Assembly (NCBI RefSeq): GCF_900108245.1
Contig: NZ_FNUY01000003.1
Span: forward strand, 62,001 to 126,000
DNA: 64,000 bases
Direction: 5' to 3'
From: Allobosea lathyri
Lineage (GTDB): Bacteria; Pseudomonadota; Alphaproteobacteria; Rhizobiales; Beijerinckiaceae
Translations under genes and position numbers: made by a program
Notes under the pieces: model-generated
The model's input: only the letters and a program-made list of their open reading frames with translations
Database searches by the model: none
Told to the model about the DNA's origin: nothing
Shown here: in pieces, positions 40,181-50,378 of the stretch
Numbering within the stretch: the first letter of the stretch is position 1
Layout of the letters: the number at the start of each line of letters is the position of its first letter

Positions 40181-41961
40181 GCGACGCAAGTAATAGCGAC
40201 GCAAATAATCGCGTCTCAGACGACGCTGCCTCTGCCGGAAAGGGCAAGGCGAGCCGTGGCCTCGACATCCTGCGCGACATTTTCCGGATGAGCGGCGAGA
40301 AGAGCCAGCCGCGTGTCGGGCTGGTCATCCTCGCCTTCTCGGCGCTGTTCATCGCCATCACCGGCCGGCTCGTGATGCTGGCGATGCTGCCCAACGAGCA
40401 GGTCGGCCTGCGCCGCGCCACGTCGACCGCGATCTCGGCGGCACGCCCCGACATCGTCGACCGCAATGGCGACGTGCTCGCCACCGATATCCGCGCCGTC
40501 TCCGTTTTCGCCGAGCCGCGCAAGATCCTCGACAAGGACGAGGCGACCGAGCTGCTCACCGCCGTCCTGCCCGATCTCGACGCCAAGGATCTCCGCGACA
40601 AGCTCGGCACGAAGAAGGGCTTCGTCTGGGTCAAGCGCGAGATCACCCCGCGCCAGCAGGCCGAAGTGCACCGGCTCGGCATTCCCGGCGTCGGCTTCGT
40701 GCCGGAAAACAAGCGCGTCTATCCCAACGGCACGGCCGCCGCCCATGTGCTCGGCTTCGCCAGCATCGACAATGTCGGCATCGCCGGCATCGAGAAATAC
40801 ATCGACTCCCAGGGTCTGCAGGATCTGAACGGGGCGGGGCTCGCGACCGAGGCCTCCGACCTGAAGCCGGTGCAGCTCTCCGTCGATCTGCGCGTCCAGC
40901 ATGCGCTGCGCGACGAGCTGTTCAAGGGCATGGAGCGGTTCAGGGCGATCGCGGCGGCGGGCGCTATCATGGACGTCAACACCGGCGAGGTGCTGGCGCT
41001 CGTCTCGCTGCCGGATTTCGACCCCGGCAATCCGGTCGATGCGCTGGAGAAGGACCGGATCAACCGGATGAATGTCGGCGTCTACGAGATGGGCTCCACC
41101 TTCAAGGCGCTGACCATCGCGATGGCGCTGGATTCCGGCAAGGCCAATATCAATTCGAGCTATTCGACCGCCGGCGGCATGATGCGGTTCGGCCGCCAGG
41201 TGATCAAGGAATACCATGGCACCGGGCGCACGCTCACGGTGCCGGAGGTGTTCCTGCATTCGTCGAACATGGGTTCGATCAAGATGGCGCTGTCGGTCGG
41301 CGTCGAGGGCCACAAGGCCTTCCTGAAGAAGATGATGCAGCTCGACCGGATGACGACCGAGCTGCCGGAAAGCGCGGCGCCGATCGTGCCGGGGCGCTGG
41401 GGCGAGATCAACACCGCGACCATCGCCTTCGGCCATGGTCTGGCGGTCGCGCCGCTGCAGGCGATGGCGGCGGTGGCCGCGCTGGTCAATGGCGGCACGC
41501 TGATGACGCCGACCTTCCTGAAACGATCCGAGGAAGACGCCAGGAAAACCGGCATCCGGGTGATCAAGCCCGAGACCTCGGAGGCGATGCGCTTCATCAT
41601 GCGGCTGAATGGCGAGAAGGGTTCGGCCCGCAAGGCCGACATCGCCGGCTATTTTGTCGGCGGCAAGACCGGCACGGCCGAGAAGGTGATCAACGGGCGC
41701 TACGCCAAGAACAAGAACTTCACGACCTTCACGGCGATCGCGCCTTCCGACAAGCCGCGTTATCTCTTCCTCTCGATCTATGACGAGCCGAAGGGCTATG
41801 CCGAAAGCGGCGGCTACTCGACTGCGGCCTGGAATGCCGGCATCACCACCGGCAAGGTGATCGAGCGCACGGCGCCGATCCTGGGCCTGCCGCCGCGCTT
41901 CGAGCCGCCGGTTTCGCCCTTCCCGCTGATGGCGCGGCTGGGTGCGTGGGGTTCGCGCTGA
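40177..41961 (+). CDS. ftsI: Septal peptidoglycan transpeptidase (PBP3)
   Basis: This is a 594-residue class B penicillin-binding protein that crosslinks septal wall. It has a cytosolic N-tail of about 50 residues, one transmembrane helix (VGLVILAFSALFIAITGRL), and a PBP dimer domain. The transpeptidase domain has S307-T-F-K310, S362-S-N364 and K497-T-G-T500. All catalytic motifs are intact. It works with FtsW. Confidence 0.96.
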   Translation: MSDASNSDANNRVSDDAASAGKGKASRGLDILRDIFRMSGEKSQPRVGLVILAFSALFIAITGRLVMLAMLPNEQVGLRRATSTAISAARPDIVDRNGDVLATDIRAVSVFAEPRKILDKDEATELLTAVLPDLDAKDLRDKLGTKKGFVWVKREITPRQQAEVHRLGIPGVGFVPENKRVYPNGTAAAHVLGFASIDNVGIAGIEKYIDSQGLQDLNGAGLATEASDLKPVQLSVDLRVQHALRDELFKGMERFRAIAAAGAIMDVNTGEVLALVSLPDFDPGNPVDALEKDRINRMNVGVYEMGSTFKALTIAMALDSGKANINSSYSTAGGMMRFGRQVIKEYHGTGRTLTVPEVFLHSSNMGSIKMALSVGVEGHKAFLKKMMQLDRMTTELPESAAPIVPGRWGEINTATIAFGHGLAVAPLQAMAAVAALVNGGTLMTPTFLKRSEEDARKTGIRVIKPETSEAMRFIMRLNGEKGSARKADIAGYFVGGKTGTAEKVINGRYAKNKNFTTFTAIAPSDKPRYLFLSIYDEPKGYAESGGYSTAAWNAGITTGKVIERTAPILGLPPRFEPPVSPFPLMARLGAWGSR

Positions 41962-42000
41962 CACCGGCGCGAACGCGATCAGAATGACGGCGGCGATGCG

Positions 42001-43458
42001 ATGACGAGTTCGGGCTTCAGCCTTGGCGATCTGTTTCCCGAGGCCTTCGCGGCGGAGGTCGCTTCGCGCCGCGTCGCGGGCGTGTCCTTCGACAGCCGCA
42101 AGGTGTCCGCTGGCGAAGTCTTCGTCGCGCTGGCAGGTGCCAAGGCTGACGGCGCGCGCTTCATCGCGGATGCGGCGATGCGCGGCGCTTCCGCCATCGT
42201 CTCGGGCGGGGCGAGGCCGGACGGGCTCGACCCTGCAATCGCCTTCGCGCAGGTTTCCGATCCTCGCCTTGCGCTCGCGCTGGCCGCCGCCAGGGTGCAT
42301 CCGCGCCAGCCGGGCACCATCGTCGCGGTCACCGGGACCAGCGGCAAATCATCGGTCGCCGATTTCACGCGGCAGATCTTCCAGGCGCTCGGCCATGAAT
42401 CGGCAAGCCTCGGCACTATCGGCGTGGTGACCTCGAAAGGGGCCGATTACGGCTCGCTGACGACACCTGACCCGCTCTCGCTGCATGCCTCGCTCGACCG
42501 TCTGGCAGCGCAAGGCGTGACCCATCTGGCGATGGAGGCCTCTTCGCATGGGCTCGACCAGCGCCGGCTCGACGGTGTCAGGCTCAAGGCCGGCGCCTTC
42601 CTGAATCTCGGCCACGACCATCTCGATTATCACCCCAGCGTGGGTGAGTATCTCGCTGCCAAGCTGCGGCTATGGGAGCTTCTGCCCGAAGGCGCGCCCG
42701 TGGTGATCAACCGGGACGAGCCCTATGCGACGCAAGCCGCCGACGCTGCCAAGGCGCGCGGGCACAGGGTGATCGGCATCGGCCGCAAGGGCGAGACGGT
42801 GACGCTGCTCGCCAATGCGCGCGAGGGATTTTCGCAGCGGCTGACGCTCGGCGTGGACGGGCGCGATTTGACCGTGACGCTGCCGCTGGTCGGCGATTTC
42901 ATGGCGGGCAATGCGCTGGTCGCGGCGGGCTTTGCGATCGCTGTCGGAGAAGATCCGATTGCCGCGCTTCAAGCCATATCCGGCCTGACCGGCGTGGCCG
43001 GGCGCCTGGAACGTGTCGGCGAGATCAATGGCGGGCTCGTCGTGGTCGATTACGCGCATAAGCCCGATGCACTGGCCGCCGTGCTGGCGACGCTGCGCCG
43101 CTATGCGACCGGGCGGCTGATTTGTGTTTTCGGCTGCGGCGGCGACCGCGACCGGAGCAAGCGGCCTTTGATGGGCGCGATCGCGGCTGAGAAGGCCGAC
43201 ATTGCCATCGTCACCGACGACAACCCGCGCAGCGAGAACCCGGCCGCGATCCGCGCCGAGGTTCTGGCGGCATCGCCCATGCTACGGGAAATCGCCGATC
43301 GCGCTGACGCGATCAGGACCGCCGTGGGCATGCTCGCGGCTGGGGATTTACTGATCGTTGCCGGAAAAGGCCATGAAACGGGCCAGATCGTGGGCGACCG
43401 GACGCTGCCCTTTTCAGATCACGACGTGGTCCGGGCGGCGATAGCGGAGATCGCATGA
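42001..43458 (+). CDS. murE: UDP-MurNAc-tripeptide synthetase (meso-diaminopimelate-adding)
   Basis: This is a 485-residue Mur ligase. The ATP loop is TGTSGKSS (residues 111-118); Asn is commoner at the Ser114 position. The meso-DAP specificity motif DNPR (407-410) is present, as is the HAYKPDAL-equivalent segment DYAHKPDAL. The start lies 39 bp after ftsI. The stop overlaps murF. Confidence 0.96.
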   Translation: MTSSGFSLGDLFPEAFAAEVASRRVAGVSFDSRKVSAGEVFVALAGAKADGARFIADAAMRGASAIVSGGARPDGLDPAIAFAQVSDPRLALALAAARVHPRQPGTIVAVTGTSGKSSVADFTRQIFQALGHESASLGTIGVVTSKGADYGSLTTPDPLSLHASLDRLAAQGVTHLAMEASSHGLDQRRLDGVRLKAGAFLNLGHDHLDYHPSVGEYLAAKLRLWELLPEGAPVVINRDEPYATQAADAAKARGHRVIGIGRKGETVTLLANAREGFSQRLTLGVDGRDLTVTLPLVGDFMAGNALVAAGFAIAVGEDPIAALQAISGLTGVAGRLERVGEINGGLVVVDYAHKPDALAAVLATLRRYATGRLICVFGCGGDRDRSKRPLMGAIAAEKADIAIVTDDNPRSENPAAIRAEVLAASPMLREIADRADAIRTAVGMLAAGDLLIVAGKGHETGQIVGDRTLPFSDHDVVRAAIAEIA

Positions 43459-44882
43459 TGAGCGCGCCCTTGTGGAGCGGGGAACGACTGGTCGCGGCCA
43501 TGGGCGCGCGGCTCGATGGCGCGATGCCGGCGGCAGTGACCGGTGCCTCGATCGATACGCGCACGCTGGAGCCCGGCGACGTCTTCTTCGCCATCACCGG
43601 CGAGGCCCGCAACGGGCATGATTTCGTGTCCGGCGCGCTGGAAAAGGGTGCTGCGCTGGCGGTGGTCGACGAGGCCCATGCGAGCCAGTTCGCGGGGCTT
43701 GGATCGTTGGCGGTCGTGCCCGATGTTCTGCGTGCCATGGAGCAGGCTGGGTCCGCGCGCCGCGCCGAATTGACGGCCAAGGTCGTGGCCGTGACAGGCT
43801 CGGTCGGCAAGACAGGCACCAAGGAGGCGCTGCGGCTGGTGTTGTCGCGCCAGGGGGAAACGCATGCGCCCGTCGCCTCCTACAACAATCACTGGGGCGT
43901 GCCGCTGACGCTGTGCCGCACGCCGGCCTCGGTGCGCTACGGCGTCTACGAGATCGGGATGAACAGCCCCGGCGAAATCCTGCCGCTGGCCAAGCTCGTG
44001 CGGCCGCATGTGGCGATCATCACCACCATTCAGCCGGTGCATCTGGCCGCCTTCGCCTCGCTCGAAGGCATCGCGGAAGAGAAGGCCTCGGTCTTCTGGG
44101 AGCTCGAGCCCGGCGGCACCGCCATCATCAATGCCGACATTCCGCAATCCGATCTGCTGCGCAAGCTGGCTGAGGCCGGCCCGGCGGGACGGGTCATCAG
44201 CTTCGGCGAAAGCGCCGATGCCGATATCAGGCTGGTCTCCTGCGCGCTCAAGGCCGATGTCTCGACCGTCGACGCGATCGTGATGGGGCAGCCGGTGACC
44301 TACCGGATCGGCAGCCCCGGCAAGCATATCGTGCTGAATTCGCTCGGCGTGCTCGCCGTCGTGCATGCGCTGGGCGCCGACCTCGCCCTGGCTGCGCTGG
44401 CTCTGGGCGATCTGAAGCCGCCTGCCGGGCGCGGCGCGCAGCAGACGCTGCAGGGGCCGGGCGGCAATTTCACGCTGGTCGACGAAAGCTACAACGGCAA
44501 CCCGGCCTCGATGCGCGCGGCGATCGAGAATCTGGGGCGCCTTCCGGTCTCCGGACGCGGCCGGCGCATCGCCGTTCTCGGCGACATGCTGGAGCTCGGA
44601 CCGAGCGGCCCCGACCTGCACAAGGGGCTGGCCGAGGCTGTCAGCATGAACGGCGTCGACAAGGTTTTCGCCTGCGGTCCGCTGATGCGCGGGCTCTATG
44701 ACAGCTTGCCTTCCGTGGTCAGGGGTGCTTATGCGGCGCAGGCGAGCGGACTCGAGCCGCTCGTTCTGGATGCGATCAGGGCCGGGGACGTCATCACGGT
44801 CAAGGGTTCGCTCGGTTCACGCATGGGGCCGATCGTGAAGGCGATCATGGCGCGCTTTCCCACCATGCCGACCGACGAATAG
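43455..44882 (+). CDS. murF: UDP-MurNAc-tripeptide:D-Ala-D-Ala ligase
   Basis: This is a 475-residue Mur ligase that adds D-Ala-D-Ala. The ATP loop is TGSVGKTGTKE, followed by SYNNHWGVPLTL, YEIGMNSPGEI and DESYNGNPASM, all typical of MurF. The start ATGATG overlaps the murE stop. Confidence 0.96.
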   Translation: MMSAPLWSGERLVAAMGARLDGAMPAAVTGASIDTRTLEPGDVFFAITGEARNGHDFVSGALEKGAALAVVDEAHASQFAGLGSLAVVPDVLRAMEQAGSARRAELTAKVVAVTGSVGKTGTKEALRLVLSRQGETHAPVASYNNHWGVPLTLCRTPASVRYGVYEIGMNSPGEILPLAKLVRPHVAIITTIQPVHLAAFASLEGIAEEKASVFWELEPGGTAIINADIPQSDLLRKLAEAGPAGRVISFGESADADIRLVSCALKADVSTVDAIVMGQPVTYRIGSPGKHIVLNSLGVLAVVHALGADLALAALALGDLKPPAGRGAQQTLQGPGGNFTLVDESYNGNPASMRAAIENLGRLPVSGRGRRIAVLGDMLELGPSGPDLHKGLAEAVSMNGVDKVFACGPLMRGLYDSLPSVVRGAYAAQASGLEPLVLDAIRAGDVITVKGSLGSRMGPIVKAIMARFPTMPTDE

Positions 44883-44900
44883 AACAAGAGACTTTTCATC

Positions 44901-45983
44901 ATGCTCGTCTGGCTGGCCGATTTCTCTGGCACGTTCCCTATCCTGAACGTGTTCCGGTACATCACTTTCCGCGCCGGCGGAGCCACCGCGACGGCGCTGC
45001 TGTTCGTCTTCTTCTTCGGGCCGGCCGCGATCTCCTGGCTGCGGATCAAGCAGGGCAAGGGCCAGCCGATCCGCACCGACGGCCCGGAAACGCATCTCGC
45101 CAAGCGCGGCACGCCGACCATGGGCGGTCTCATGATCCTGGGCGGGCTGTTTGCCGCGACGCTGCTCTGGGGCAATCTGCGCAACCCCTATGTCTGGATC
45201 GTGCTCGGCGTCACCGCGGCCTATGGCGCGATCGGCTTCTACGACGATTTCCTCAAGGTGACGAAGCAGTCGCATAAGGGCTTCTCGGGCAAGGCGCGCA
45301 TCGCCATCGAGGTCGTGGTCGCGCTGATCGCCTGCTATTTCGTGATGCAGACGCAGCCGCCGGCGATCGCCTCGGGCTTCGCCATGCCCTTCCTCAAGGA
45401 AGCGATCATTCCGCTTGGCATCCTGTTCCCGCTGGTCACGGCCTTTGTCGTGGTCGGCGCCGGCAATTCGGTGAACCTGACCGACGGGCTCGACGGGCTC
45501 GCCATCGTGCCGGTGATGATCGCAGCCGGCACTTTCGGCTTCATCTCCTATCTCGTCGGCAACGCGATCTTCGCCAATTACCTGCAGATCAACCACGTGC
45601 CGGGCTCGGGCGAGCTCGCCGTGATCTGCGGGGCGGTGATCGGTGCCGGCCTCGGCTTCCTCTGGTTCAATGCGCCGCCGGCGCAGATCTTCATGGGCGA
45701 TACCGGGTCGCTGGGCCTGGGCGGCCTGCTCGGCACCATCGCGGTCGCGACCAAGCACGAGATCGTGCTGGCCATCGTCGGCGGCCTCTTCGTCGTTGAG
45801 GCGCTCTCGGTCATCATCCAGGTCGCCGTGTTCAAGCGCACCGGCAGGCGCGTCTTCCTGATGGCGCCGATCCACCACCATTTCGAGAAGCTCGGCTGGA
45901 CAGAACCGCAGGTGGTGATCCGGTTCTGGATCATCTCGGTGGTGCTGGCGCTCGTCGGCCTCTCCACGCTCAAGCTGCGCTGA
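44901..45983 (+). CDS. mraY: Phospho-MurNAc-pentapeptide transferase
   Basis: This is a 360-residue inner-membrane enzyme making lipid I with about ten helices. Family marks include [10 protein letters not shown], the aspartates in [32 protein letters not shown] and [17 protein letters not shown] upstream acts as the ribosome-binding site. Confidence 0.97.
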   Translation: MLVWLADFSGTFPILNVFRYITFRAGGATATALLFVFFFGPAAISWLRIKQGKGQPIRTDGPETHLAKRGTPTMGGLMILGGLFAATLLWGNLRNPYVWIVLGVTAAYGAIGFYDDFLKVTKQSHKGFSGKARIAIEVVVALIACYFVMQTQPPAIASGFAMPFLKEAIIPLGILFPLVTAFVVVGAGNSVNLTDGLDGLAIVPVMIAAGTFGFISYLVGNAIFANYLQINHVPGSGELAVICGAVIGAGLGFLWFNAPPAQIFMGDTGSLGLGGLLGTIAVATKHEIVLAIVGGLFVVEALSVIIQVAVFKRTGRRVFLMAPIHHHFEKLGWTEPQVVIRFWIISVVLALVGLSTLKLR

Positions 45984-45985
45984 TC

Positions 45986-47416
45986 ATGACGCCCATCACG
46001 GTTCTTGCAGGCAAGCGCGTCGCGCTGTTTGGCCTCGGCGGCTCGGGCCTCGCCACGGCGCGTGCGCTGAAGGCGGGCGGAGCAGATGTCGCAGCCTTCG
46101 ACGACAATCAGGGGAGCCGCGACAAGGCCACGGCCGAGGGCATCTCCGTCGTCGACCTCGCATCCGCGGACTGGTCGGGCTTTGCGGCCTTCATCCTGTC
46201 GCCGGGCGTGCCACTGACTCATCCCGAGCCGCACTGGACGGTCGGCAAGGCGAAAGCTGCGGGCGTCGAGATCATCGGCGACATCGAACTGTTCTTCCGC
46301 GAGCGGGCCACGATCGCACCCTCGGCGCCGGTCGTCTGCATCACCGGCACCAACGGCAAATCGACGACGACGGCGCTGATCGCGCATGTGTTGCGCTCGG
46401 CCGGGCGCGACGTGCAGATGGGCGGCAATATCGGCGCAGCTGTTTTGACGCTGGAGCCGCCCTCCGACAGCCGCATCCACGTCATCGAATGCTCCAGCTA
46501 CCAGATCGATCTCGCGCCTTCGCTGGCGCCCACGGTCGGCATCCAGATGAACCTGACGCCGGATCATCTCGACCGGCACGGTGACTTCGAAGCCTATGGC
46601 GCGATCAAGGAACGGTTGGTCGCGAGCGCGGATATCGCGGTGATCGGCGTCGACGACGAGGCCTCCAAGCAGATGGCGCGGCGGCGGGCGGCTTCGGGGC
46701 GGCCGCTGGTGAAGATCAGCGGCGAGCAGCCGCTGGATGAAGGCGTCTTCGCCGGCATCACCGCCAATCAGGGCAAGCTCGACACCCGCATCGTGCAGGT
46801 CAGGGACGGCAAGCCCAGGGTCGTCGCCAATCTCGCCGGCATAGGCTCCCTGCGCGGCTCGCATAATGCGCAGAACGCTGCGGCCGCCTTTGCCGCCTGC
46901 GATGCGCTGGGGCTGAGCGCAGAAGAGATCGCCGCCGGCTTCCGGAGCTATCCCGGGCTGGCGCACCGGATGGAGGAGATCGGCCGCATTGGCCGGGTCG
47001 TCTTCATCAACGATTCCAAGGCGACCAATGCCGATTCCACCGAGAAGGCGCTGACCTCCTTCCGCGACATTTTCTGGATCCTAGGCGGCAAGGCCAAGGA
47101 TGGCGGCATCGAGAGCCTGACGCGCTATTTCCCGAATATCGCCAAGGCCTATCTTATCGGCGCCGCCAGCGACCTGTTCGCGGCGACCTTCGACGAAGAT
47201 GGCCGCGTGACCTATGAGCGCGCCGGCACGCTCGCGGTCGCGGTCGCGGATGCGACGCGCGACGCGCTGGCCCAGGCAGGCGAGGGGGAAATCGCAGTGC
47301 TGCTCTCGCCGGCCTGCGCGTCCTTCGACCAGTTCCCGAATTTCGAGGTGCGCGGCGATGCGTTCAGGGCGCTGGTGAAGGCGCTGCCGGGGTTTGTGGG
47401 ATTTGGCGCGGCGTAG
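45986..47416 (+). CDS. murD: UDP-MurNAc-L-alanine:D-glutamate ligase
   Basis: This is a 476-residue Mur ligase. The N-terminal UDP-binding loop is [11 protein letters not shown], the ATP loop is [12 protein letters not shown], and the C-terminal motif is [13 protein letters not shown]. It lies 2 bp after mraY and is the last gene before the arsenic insertion; in most relatives ftsW follows directly. Confidence 0.97.
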   Translation: MTPITVLAGKRVALFGLGGSGLATARALKAGGADVAAFDDNQGSRDKATAEGISVVDLASADWSGFAAFILSPGVPLTHPEPHWTVGKAKAAGVEIIGDIELFFRERATIAPSAPVVCITGTNGKSTTTALIAHVLRSAGRDVQMGGNIGAAVLTLEPPSDSRIHVIECSSYQIDLAPSLAPTVGIQMNLTPDHLDRHGDFEAYGAIKERLVASADIAVIGVDDEASKQMARRRAASGRPLVKISGEQPLDEGVFAGITANQGKLDTRIVQVRDGKPRVVANLAGIGSLRGSHNAQNAAAAFAACDALGLSAEEIAAGFRSYPGLAHRMEEIGRIGRVVFINDSKATNADSTEKALTSFRDIFWILGGKAKDGGIESLTRYFPNIAKAYLIGAASDLFAATFDEDGRVTYERAGTLAVAVADATRDALAQAGEGEIAVLLSPACASFDQFPNFEVRGDAFRALVKALPGFVGFGAA

Positions 47417-47460
47417 GGTGAGATTCGGGCCGTGGCGGCCTCGGCTTTCAATGGGCTGCG

Positions 47461-47624
47461 CTAGCAGGCTGCTGATTTCACTCGGAAACATGCCGTCGTC
47501 CCGGGCTTGACCCGGGATCCATGCCGGAGCGCTTGCCGACAAATCTTCCGGGATGGATTCCGGCTCTGCGCTTCGCTCCGGCCGGGATGACCCGCGTTTC
47601 CACGAAAACGCAGCAGCCTGCTAG
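47461..47624. repeat. Palindromic repeat, family B, with 14-bp perfect terminal inverted repeats
   Basis: The ends are CTAGCAGGCTGCTG (47461-47474) and CAGCAGCCTGCTAG (47611-47624). Inside are the family B arms CGTCGTCCCGGG / CCGGGATGACCC and GGGATCCATG / GGATTCC. It sits between convergent murD and arsH. Its right end supplies the arsH stop codon (TAG, complement at 47621-47623). It probably also ends transcription from both sides. Confidence 0.85.
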
Positions 47625-48319
47625 ATCGCATTTACCTGGATCACCTCGTTTGCGTCCTTCCTCTCGCTGTAGCGCGTGGTGAGGTAGTCTGACCGGTCGC
47701 GCGTCAGGAGGGTGAAGCGGACAAGCTCCTCCATCACGTCGACGACACGGTCGTAATAGGCTGAGGGCTTCATGCGGCCGGCCTCGTCGAATTCCTGAAA
47801 GGCTTTGGCGACGGAGGACTGGTTCGGGATCGTCACCATTCGCATCCATCGGCCCAGCACGCGCAGCGCGTTGACGGCGTTAAACGACTGCGAGCCGCCC
47901 GAAACTTGCATGACCGCCAGCGTTCGTCCCTGCGTCGGGCGAACGGAGCCAAGCTCCAGCGGGATCCAGTCGATCTGGCTCTTGAAGACGCCGGTGATGG
48001 TGCCGTGACGCTCCGGGCTGCACCAAACATGCCCCTCCGACCACAGCGCGAGATCCCGCAACTCCTGCACTTTGGGATGATCAGGTGGAACGCTGTCGGG
48101 CATCGGCAGGCCGGCGGGATCGAACACCCGCGTTTCGGCACCGAGATGCTTGAGGATGCGCTCGGCTTCAAGGGTCAGCAGCCGGCTGTAGGAGCGGGTG
48201 CGGAGAGAGCCGTAGAGCAGGAGGATGCGAGGCGGATGGGTGGCGCGCTCGGTGGGTTCCAGTCGGGCGAGGTCGGGCGCGATCAGACGGCCGAGGTCGA
48301 CATTCGGAAGATCGGTCAT
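47621..48319 (-). CDS. arsH: Arsenical resistance protein ArsH
   Basis: This is a 232-residue NADPH-dependent FMN oxidoreductase that oxidises trivalent organoarsenicals. The flavin loop [13 protein letters not shown] and the [21 protein letters not shown] segment are ArsH signatures. The start overlaps the acr3 stop by 4 bp. It is the last gene of the operon arsR-arsC-acr3-arsH. Confidence 0.93.
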   Translation of the reverse strand: MTDLPNVDLGRLIAPDLARLEPTERATHPPRILLLYGSLRTRSYSRLLTLEAERILKHLGAETRVFDPAGLPMPDSVPPDHPKVQELRDLALWSEGHVWCSPERHGTITGVFKSQIDWIPLELGSVRPTQGRTLAVMQVSGGSQSFNAVNALRVLGRWMRMVTIPNQSSVAKAFQEFDEAGRMKPSAYYDRVVDVMEELVRFTLLTRDRSDYLTTRYSERKDANEVIQVNAI

Positions 48320-49368
48320 GAGATCACCTTTGCCGCGCTGCGCGGGCTTCCGCGCTCGTACCAGCCCCTGGACCGGTTCACGATCCAGACGACGGACAGC
48401 ATGACCGGGACCTCGATCAACACACCGACCACGGTGGCCAATGCAGCACCGGAATTGAACCCGAACAGGCTGATGGCGGCGGCGACGGCGAGTTCGAAGA
48501 AGTTGGACGCCCCGATCAGCGCGGAGGGACCGGCGACGCAATGCTGCTCCCCGGCTGCCCGGTTGAGCAGGTAGGCGAGCCCAGCGTTGAAATAGACCTG
48601 GATCAGGATCGGGATGGCCAGGATGGCAATGACCGACGGCTGCGCCAGGATCTGCTCGCCCTGGAAACCGAACAGCATCACCAGCGTAGCGAGGAGGGCG
48701 ACCAGCGACACAGGCGACAGGAAGGCGAGCAATCGCTGCAGGGCCGCATCGCCGCCCGAGGCGAGCACGCTCTTGCGGATGACCTGCGCGACGATCACGG
48801 GGACCAGGATGTAGAGCGCCACGGACAGCGTCAGCGTGCCCCAGGGAACGGTGATGGCCGAAAGGCCCAGCAGCAGCCCGACGATCGGGGCGAAGGCGAC
48901 GACCATGATCGCGTCGTTCAACGCAACCTGGCTCAGCGTGAAATGCGGCTCGCCCTTGATCAGGTTGGACCAGACGAAGACCATAGCGGTGCAAGGCGCC
49001 GCGGCCAGGATGATCAGGCCGGCGATATAGGAGTCGATCTGGTCCGCGGGCAGGTTGGGACGAAACAGCCAGCCAATGAAGAGCCAGCCTAGGAGGGCCA
49101 TGGAGAACGGCTTCACCGCCCAGTTTACGAAGAGGGTGACGCCGATGCCGCGCCAATGCTGGCCGACCTCGCGCAATGCGGCGAAGTCGATCTTCAGCAG
49201 CATCGGGATGACCATCAGCCAGATCAGGCCAGCCATCGGCAGATTAACCTTGGCGATCTCGGCGCTGCCGATGATTTGGAAGGCGGTCGGGAACAGGTGG
49301 CCAAGTGCGACGCCGGCAACAATGCACAGCGCCACCCAAAGCGTGAGGTAGCGTTCGAAGGCGGACAT
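48316..49368 (-). CDS. arsB: Arsenite efflux transporter, ACR3 family
   Basis: This is a 350-residue inner-membrane carrier with ten helices that extrudes arsenite. The conserved cysteine lies in [25 protein letters not shown] and [17 protein letters not shown] are ACR3 marks. It belongs to the ACR3 family rather than true ArsB, despite the common symbol. It starts 9 bp after arsC and is translationally coupled to arsH. Confidence 0.93.
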   Translation of the reverse strand: MSAFERYLTLWVALCIVAGVALGHLFPTAFQIIGSAEIAKVNLPMAGLIWLMVIPMLLKIDFAALREVGQHWRGIGVTLFVNWAVKPFSMALLGWLFIGWLFRPNLPADQIDSYIAGLIILAAAPCTAMVFVWSNLIKGEPHFTLSQVALNDAIMVVAFAPIVGLLLGLSAITVPWGTLTLSVALYILVPVIVAQVIRKSVLASGGDAALQRLLAFLSPVSLVALLATLVMLFGFQGEQILAQPSVIAILAIPILIQVYFNAGLAYLLNRAAGEQHCVAGPSALIGASNFFELAVAAAISLFGFNSGAALATVVGVLIEVPVMLSVVWIVNRSRGWYERGSPRSAAKVIS

Positions 49369-49377
49369 GGACTTTCC

Positions 49378-49803
49378 TTAGGCGCTCGCGATGCGGCGGC
49401 CGGCTTTGTCGACGATGCGCTCGCCGTCTTCCTTGACGAACGGCCCTCGCTGCGGGGGAAGCAGGTCGATGACCTCCTCCGAAGGACGGCACAGCCTCAC
49501 GCCGTTCGGCGCAACCACGATCGGGCGGTTGAGCAGGACAGGATGTTTCTCGATCGCGTCGAGCAGGGCTTCGTCAGTCACGGACAGATCTCCGAGTCCG
49601 AGATCTGCAAACGGTGTCCCCTTTTCCCGGATGACCTCCCGAAGCGTTATGCCCATCCGCGCGACGAGGCCTGCGATCATCGCCCGCGACGGCGGCGTCT
49701 TCAGATACTCGACGATGTGAGGCTCAACCCCGGCGTTCCGGATCAGCGCAAGCGTGTTGCGCGAGGTCCCACAGGCAGGATTATGGTAGATGATGACGTC
49801 CAT
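49378..49803 (-). CDS. arsC: Arsenate reductase, glutaredoxin-dependent
   Basis: This is a 141-residue enzyme that reduces arsenate to arsenite for export. The catalytic cysteine C11 lies in HNPACGTSRN, and the arginine-rich NRPIVVAPNGVRLCRP segment follows. ATG 49803 has AAGG 9 nt upstream; ATG 49809 is too close to it. The start lies inside the 3' end of arsR (23-bp overlap). Confidence 0.93.
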   Translation of the reverse strand: MDVIIYHNPACGTSRNTLALIRNAGVEPHIVEYLKTPPSRAMIAGLVARMGITLREVIREKGTPFADLGLGDLSVTDEALLDAIEKHPVLLNRPIVVAPNGVRLCRPSEEVIDLLPPQRGPFVKEDGERIVDKAGRRIASA

Positions 49804-50152
49804 CGGCATTGGCCTTCGGTGGGCAGCAGGGAATGAGCTCGTTGATCAGGGGCTCGCAGAGATCGGCGCGGCCACCGCAGCAATCCTTCAGCAGGAAGGC
49901 GATCACCGCGCGGAAGCCGTCGAGATCTGCGCGGTAGATGATCGAGCGGCTGTGCCGCTCGCCAACGATCAGGCCGGCGCGTGACAGGATCGCCAGATGC
50001 GCCGACATCGTGTTCTGCGGAATGTCCAGCAGGCGAGCGAGCTCGCCGGCGGGAATGCCTTCGGGTTCGCGCTTCACCAACAGCCTGAAGGTGTCGAGCC
50101 GGGTGGGCTGTGCGAGCGCGGCCATGGCCAGGATGGCTTGTGAATTATCCAT
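49781..50152 (-). CDS. arsR: Arsenic-responsive repressor ArsR
   Basis: This is a 123-residue winged-helix repressor (GELARLLDIPQNTMSAHLAILSRAGLI). Arsenite ligands are probably the C-terminal cysteines in KDCCGGRADLC and CCPP, a different placement from the E. coli CVC motif. It heads the ars operon and overlaps arsC. Confidence 0.93.
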   Translation of the reverse strand: MDNSQAILAMAALAQPTRLDTFRLLVKREPEGIPAGELARLLDIPQNTMSAHLAILSRAGLIVGERHSRSIIYRADLDGFRAVIAFLLKDCCGGRADLCEPLINELIPCCPPKANADGRHHLP

Positions 50153-50170
50153 ATATCCAGGTTAATGGAT
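50147..50170. promoter_or_regulatory. ArsR operator candidate
   Basis: ATCCAT (50147-50152, overlapping the arsR start codon) and ATGGAT (50165-50170) form an inverted repeat with a 12-nt A/T-rich spacer. Its position fits autorepression. Confidence 0.45.
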
Positions 50171-50303
50171 GTGTTGTGACGAGGCAAGCCACTTTGTGAC
50201 CTCGAATTCCGGACGGACATTGCCGGGAGGTTCCGGACAGCTGCGACGGGAAGGTCTGCGTTGTGGATACCGCGCCTGTCGGTCGTCGCTCGGAATCAAT
50301 CGG

Positions 50304-50319
50304 TTAACCATTCATTGAC
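50304..50319. promoter_or_regulatory. CtrA-like box upstream of ftsW
   Basis: TTAA-N7-TTGAC has one mismatch from the CtrA consensus TTAA-N7-TTAAC and lies 60 bp before the ftsW start. Because ftsW is cut off from murD by the ars operon, it needs its own promoter here. Confidence 0.5.
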
Positions 50320-50378
50320 AGAGTGATTCGGATACGAGGCGCATCTCCTGCGCCATTGCCGATGTTGGAGCCTCACGC

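Noticed and set aside
42331..42354. MurE ATP loop GTSGKSS as an inactivating change
   Set aside because: The invariant Gly-Lys-Ser is present and Ser for Asn at the variable position is conservative; the gene sits in an intact operon.
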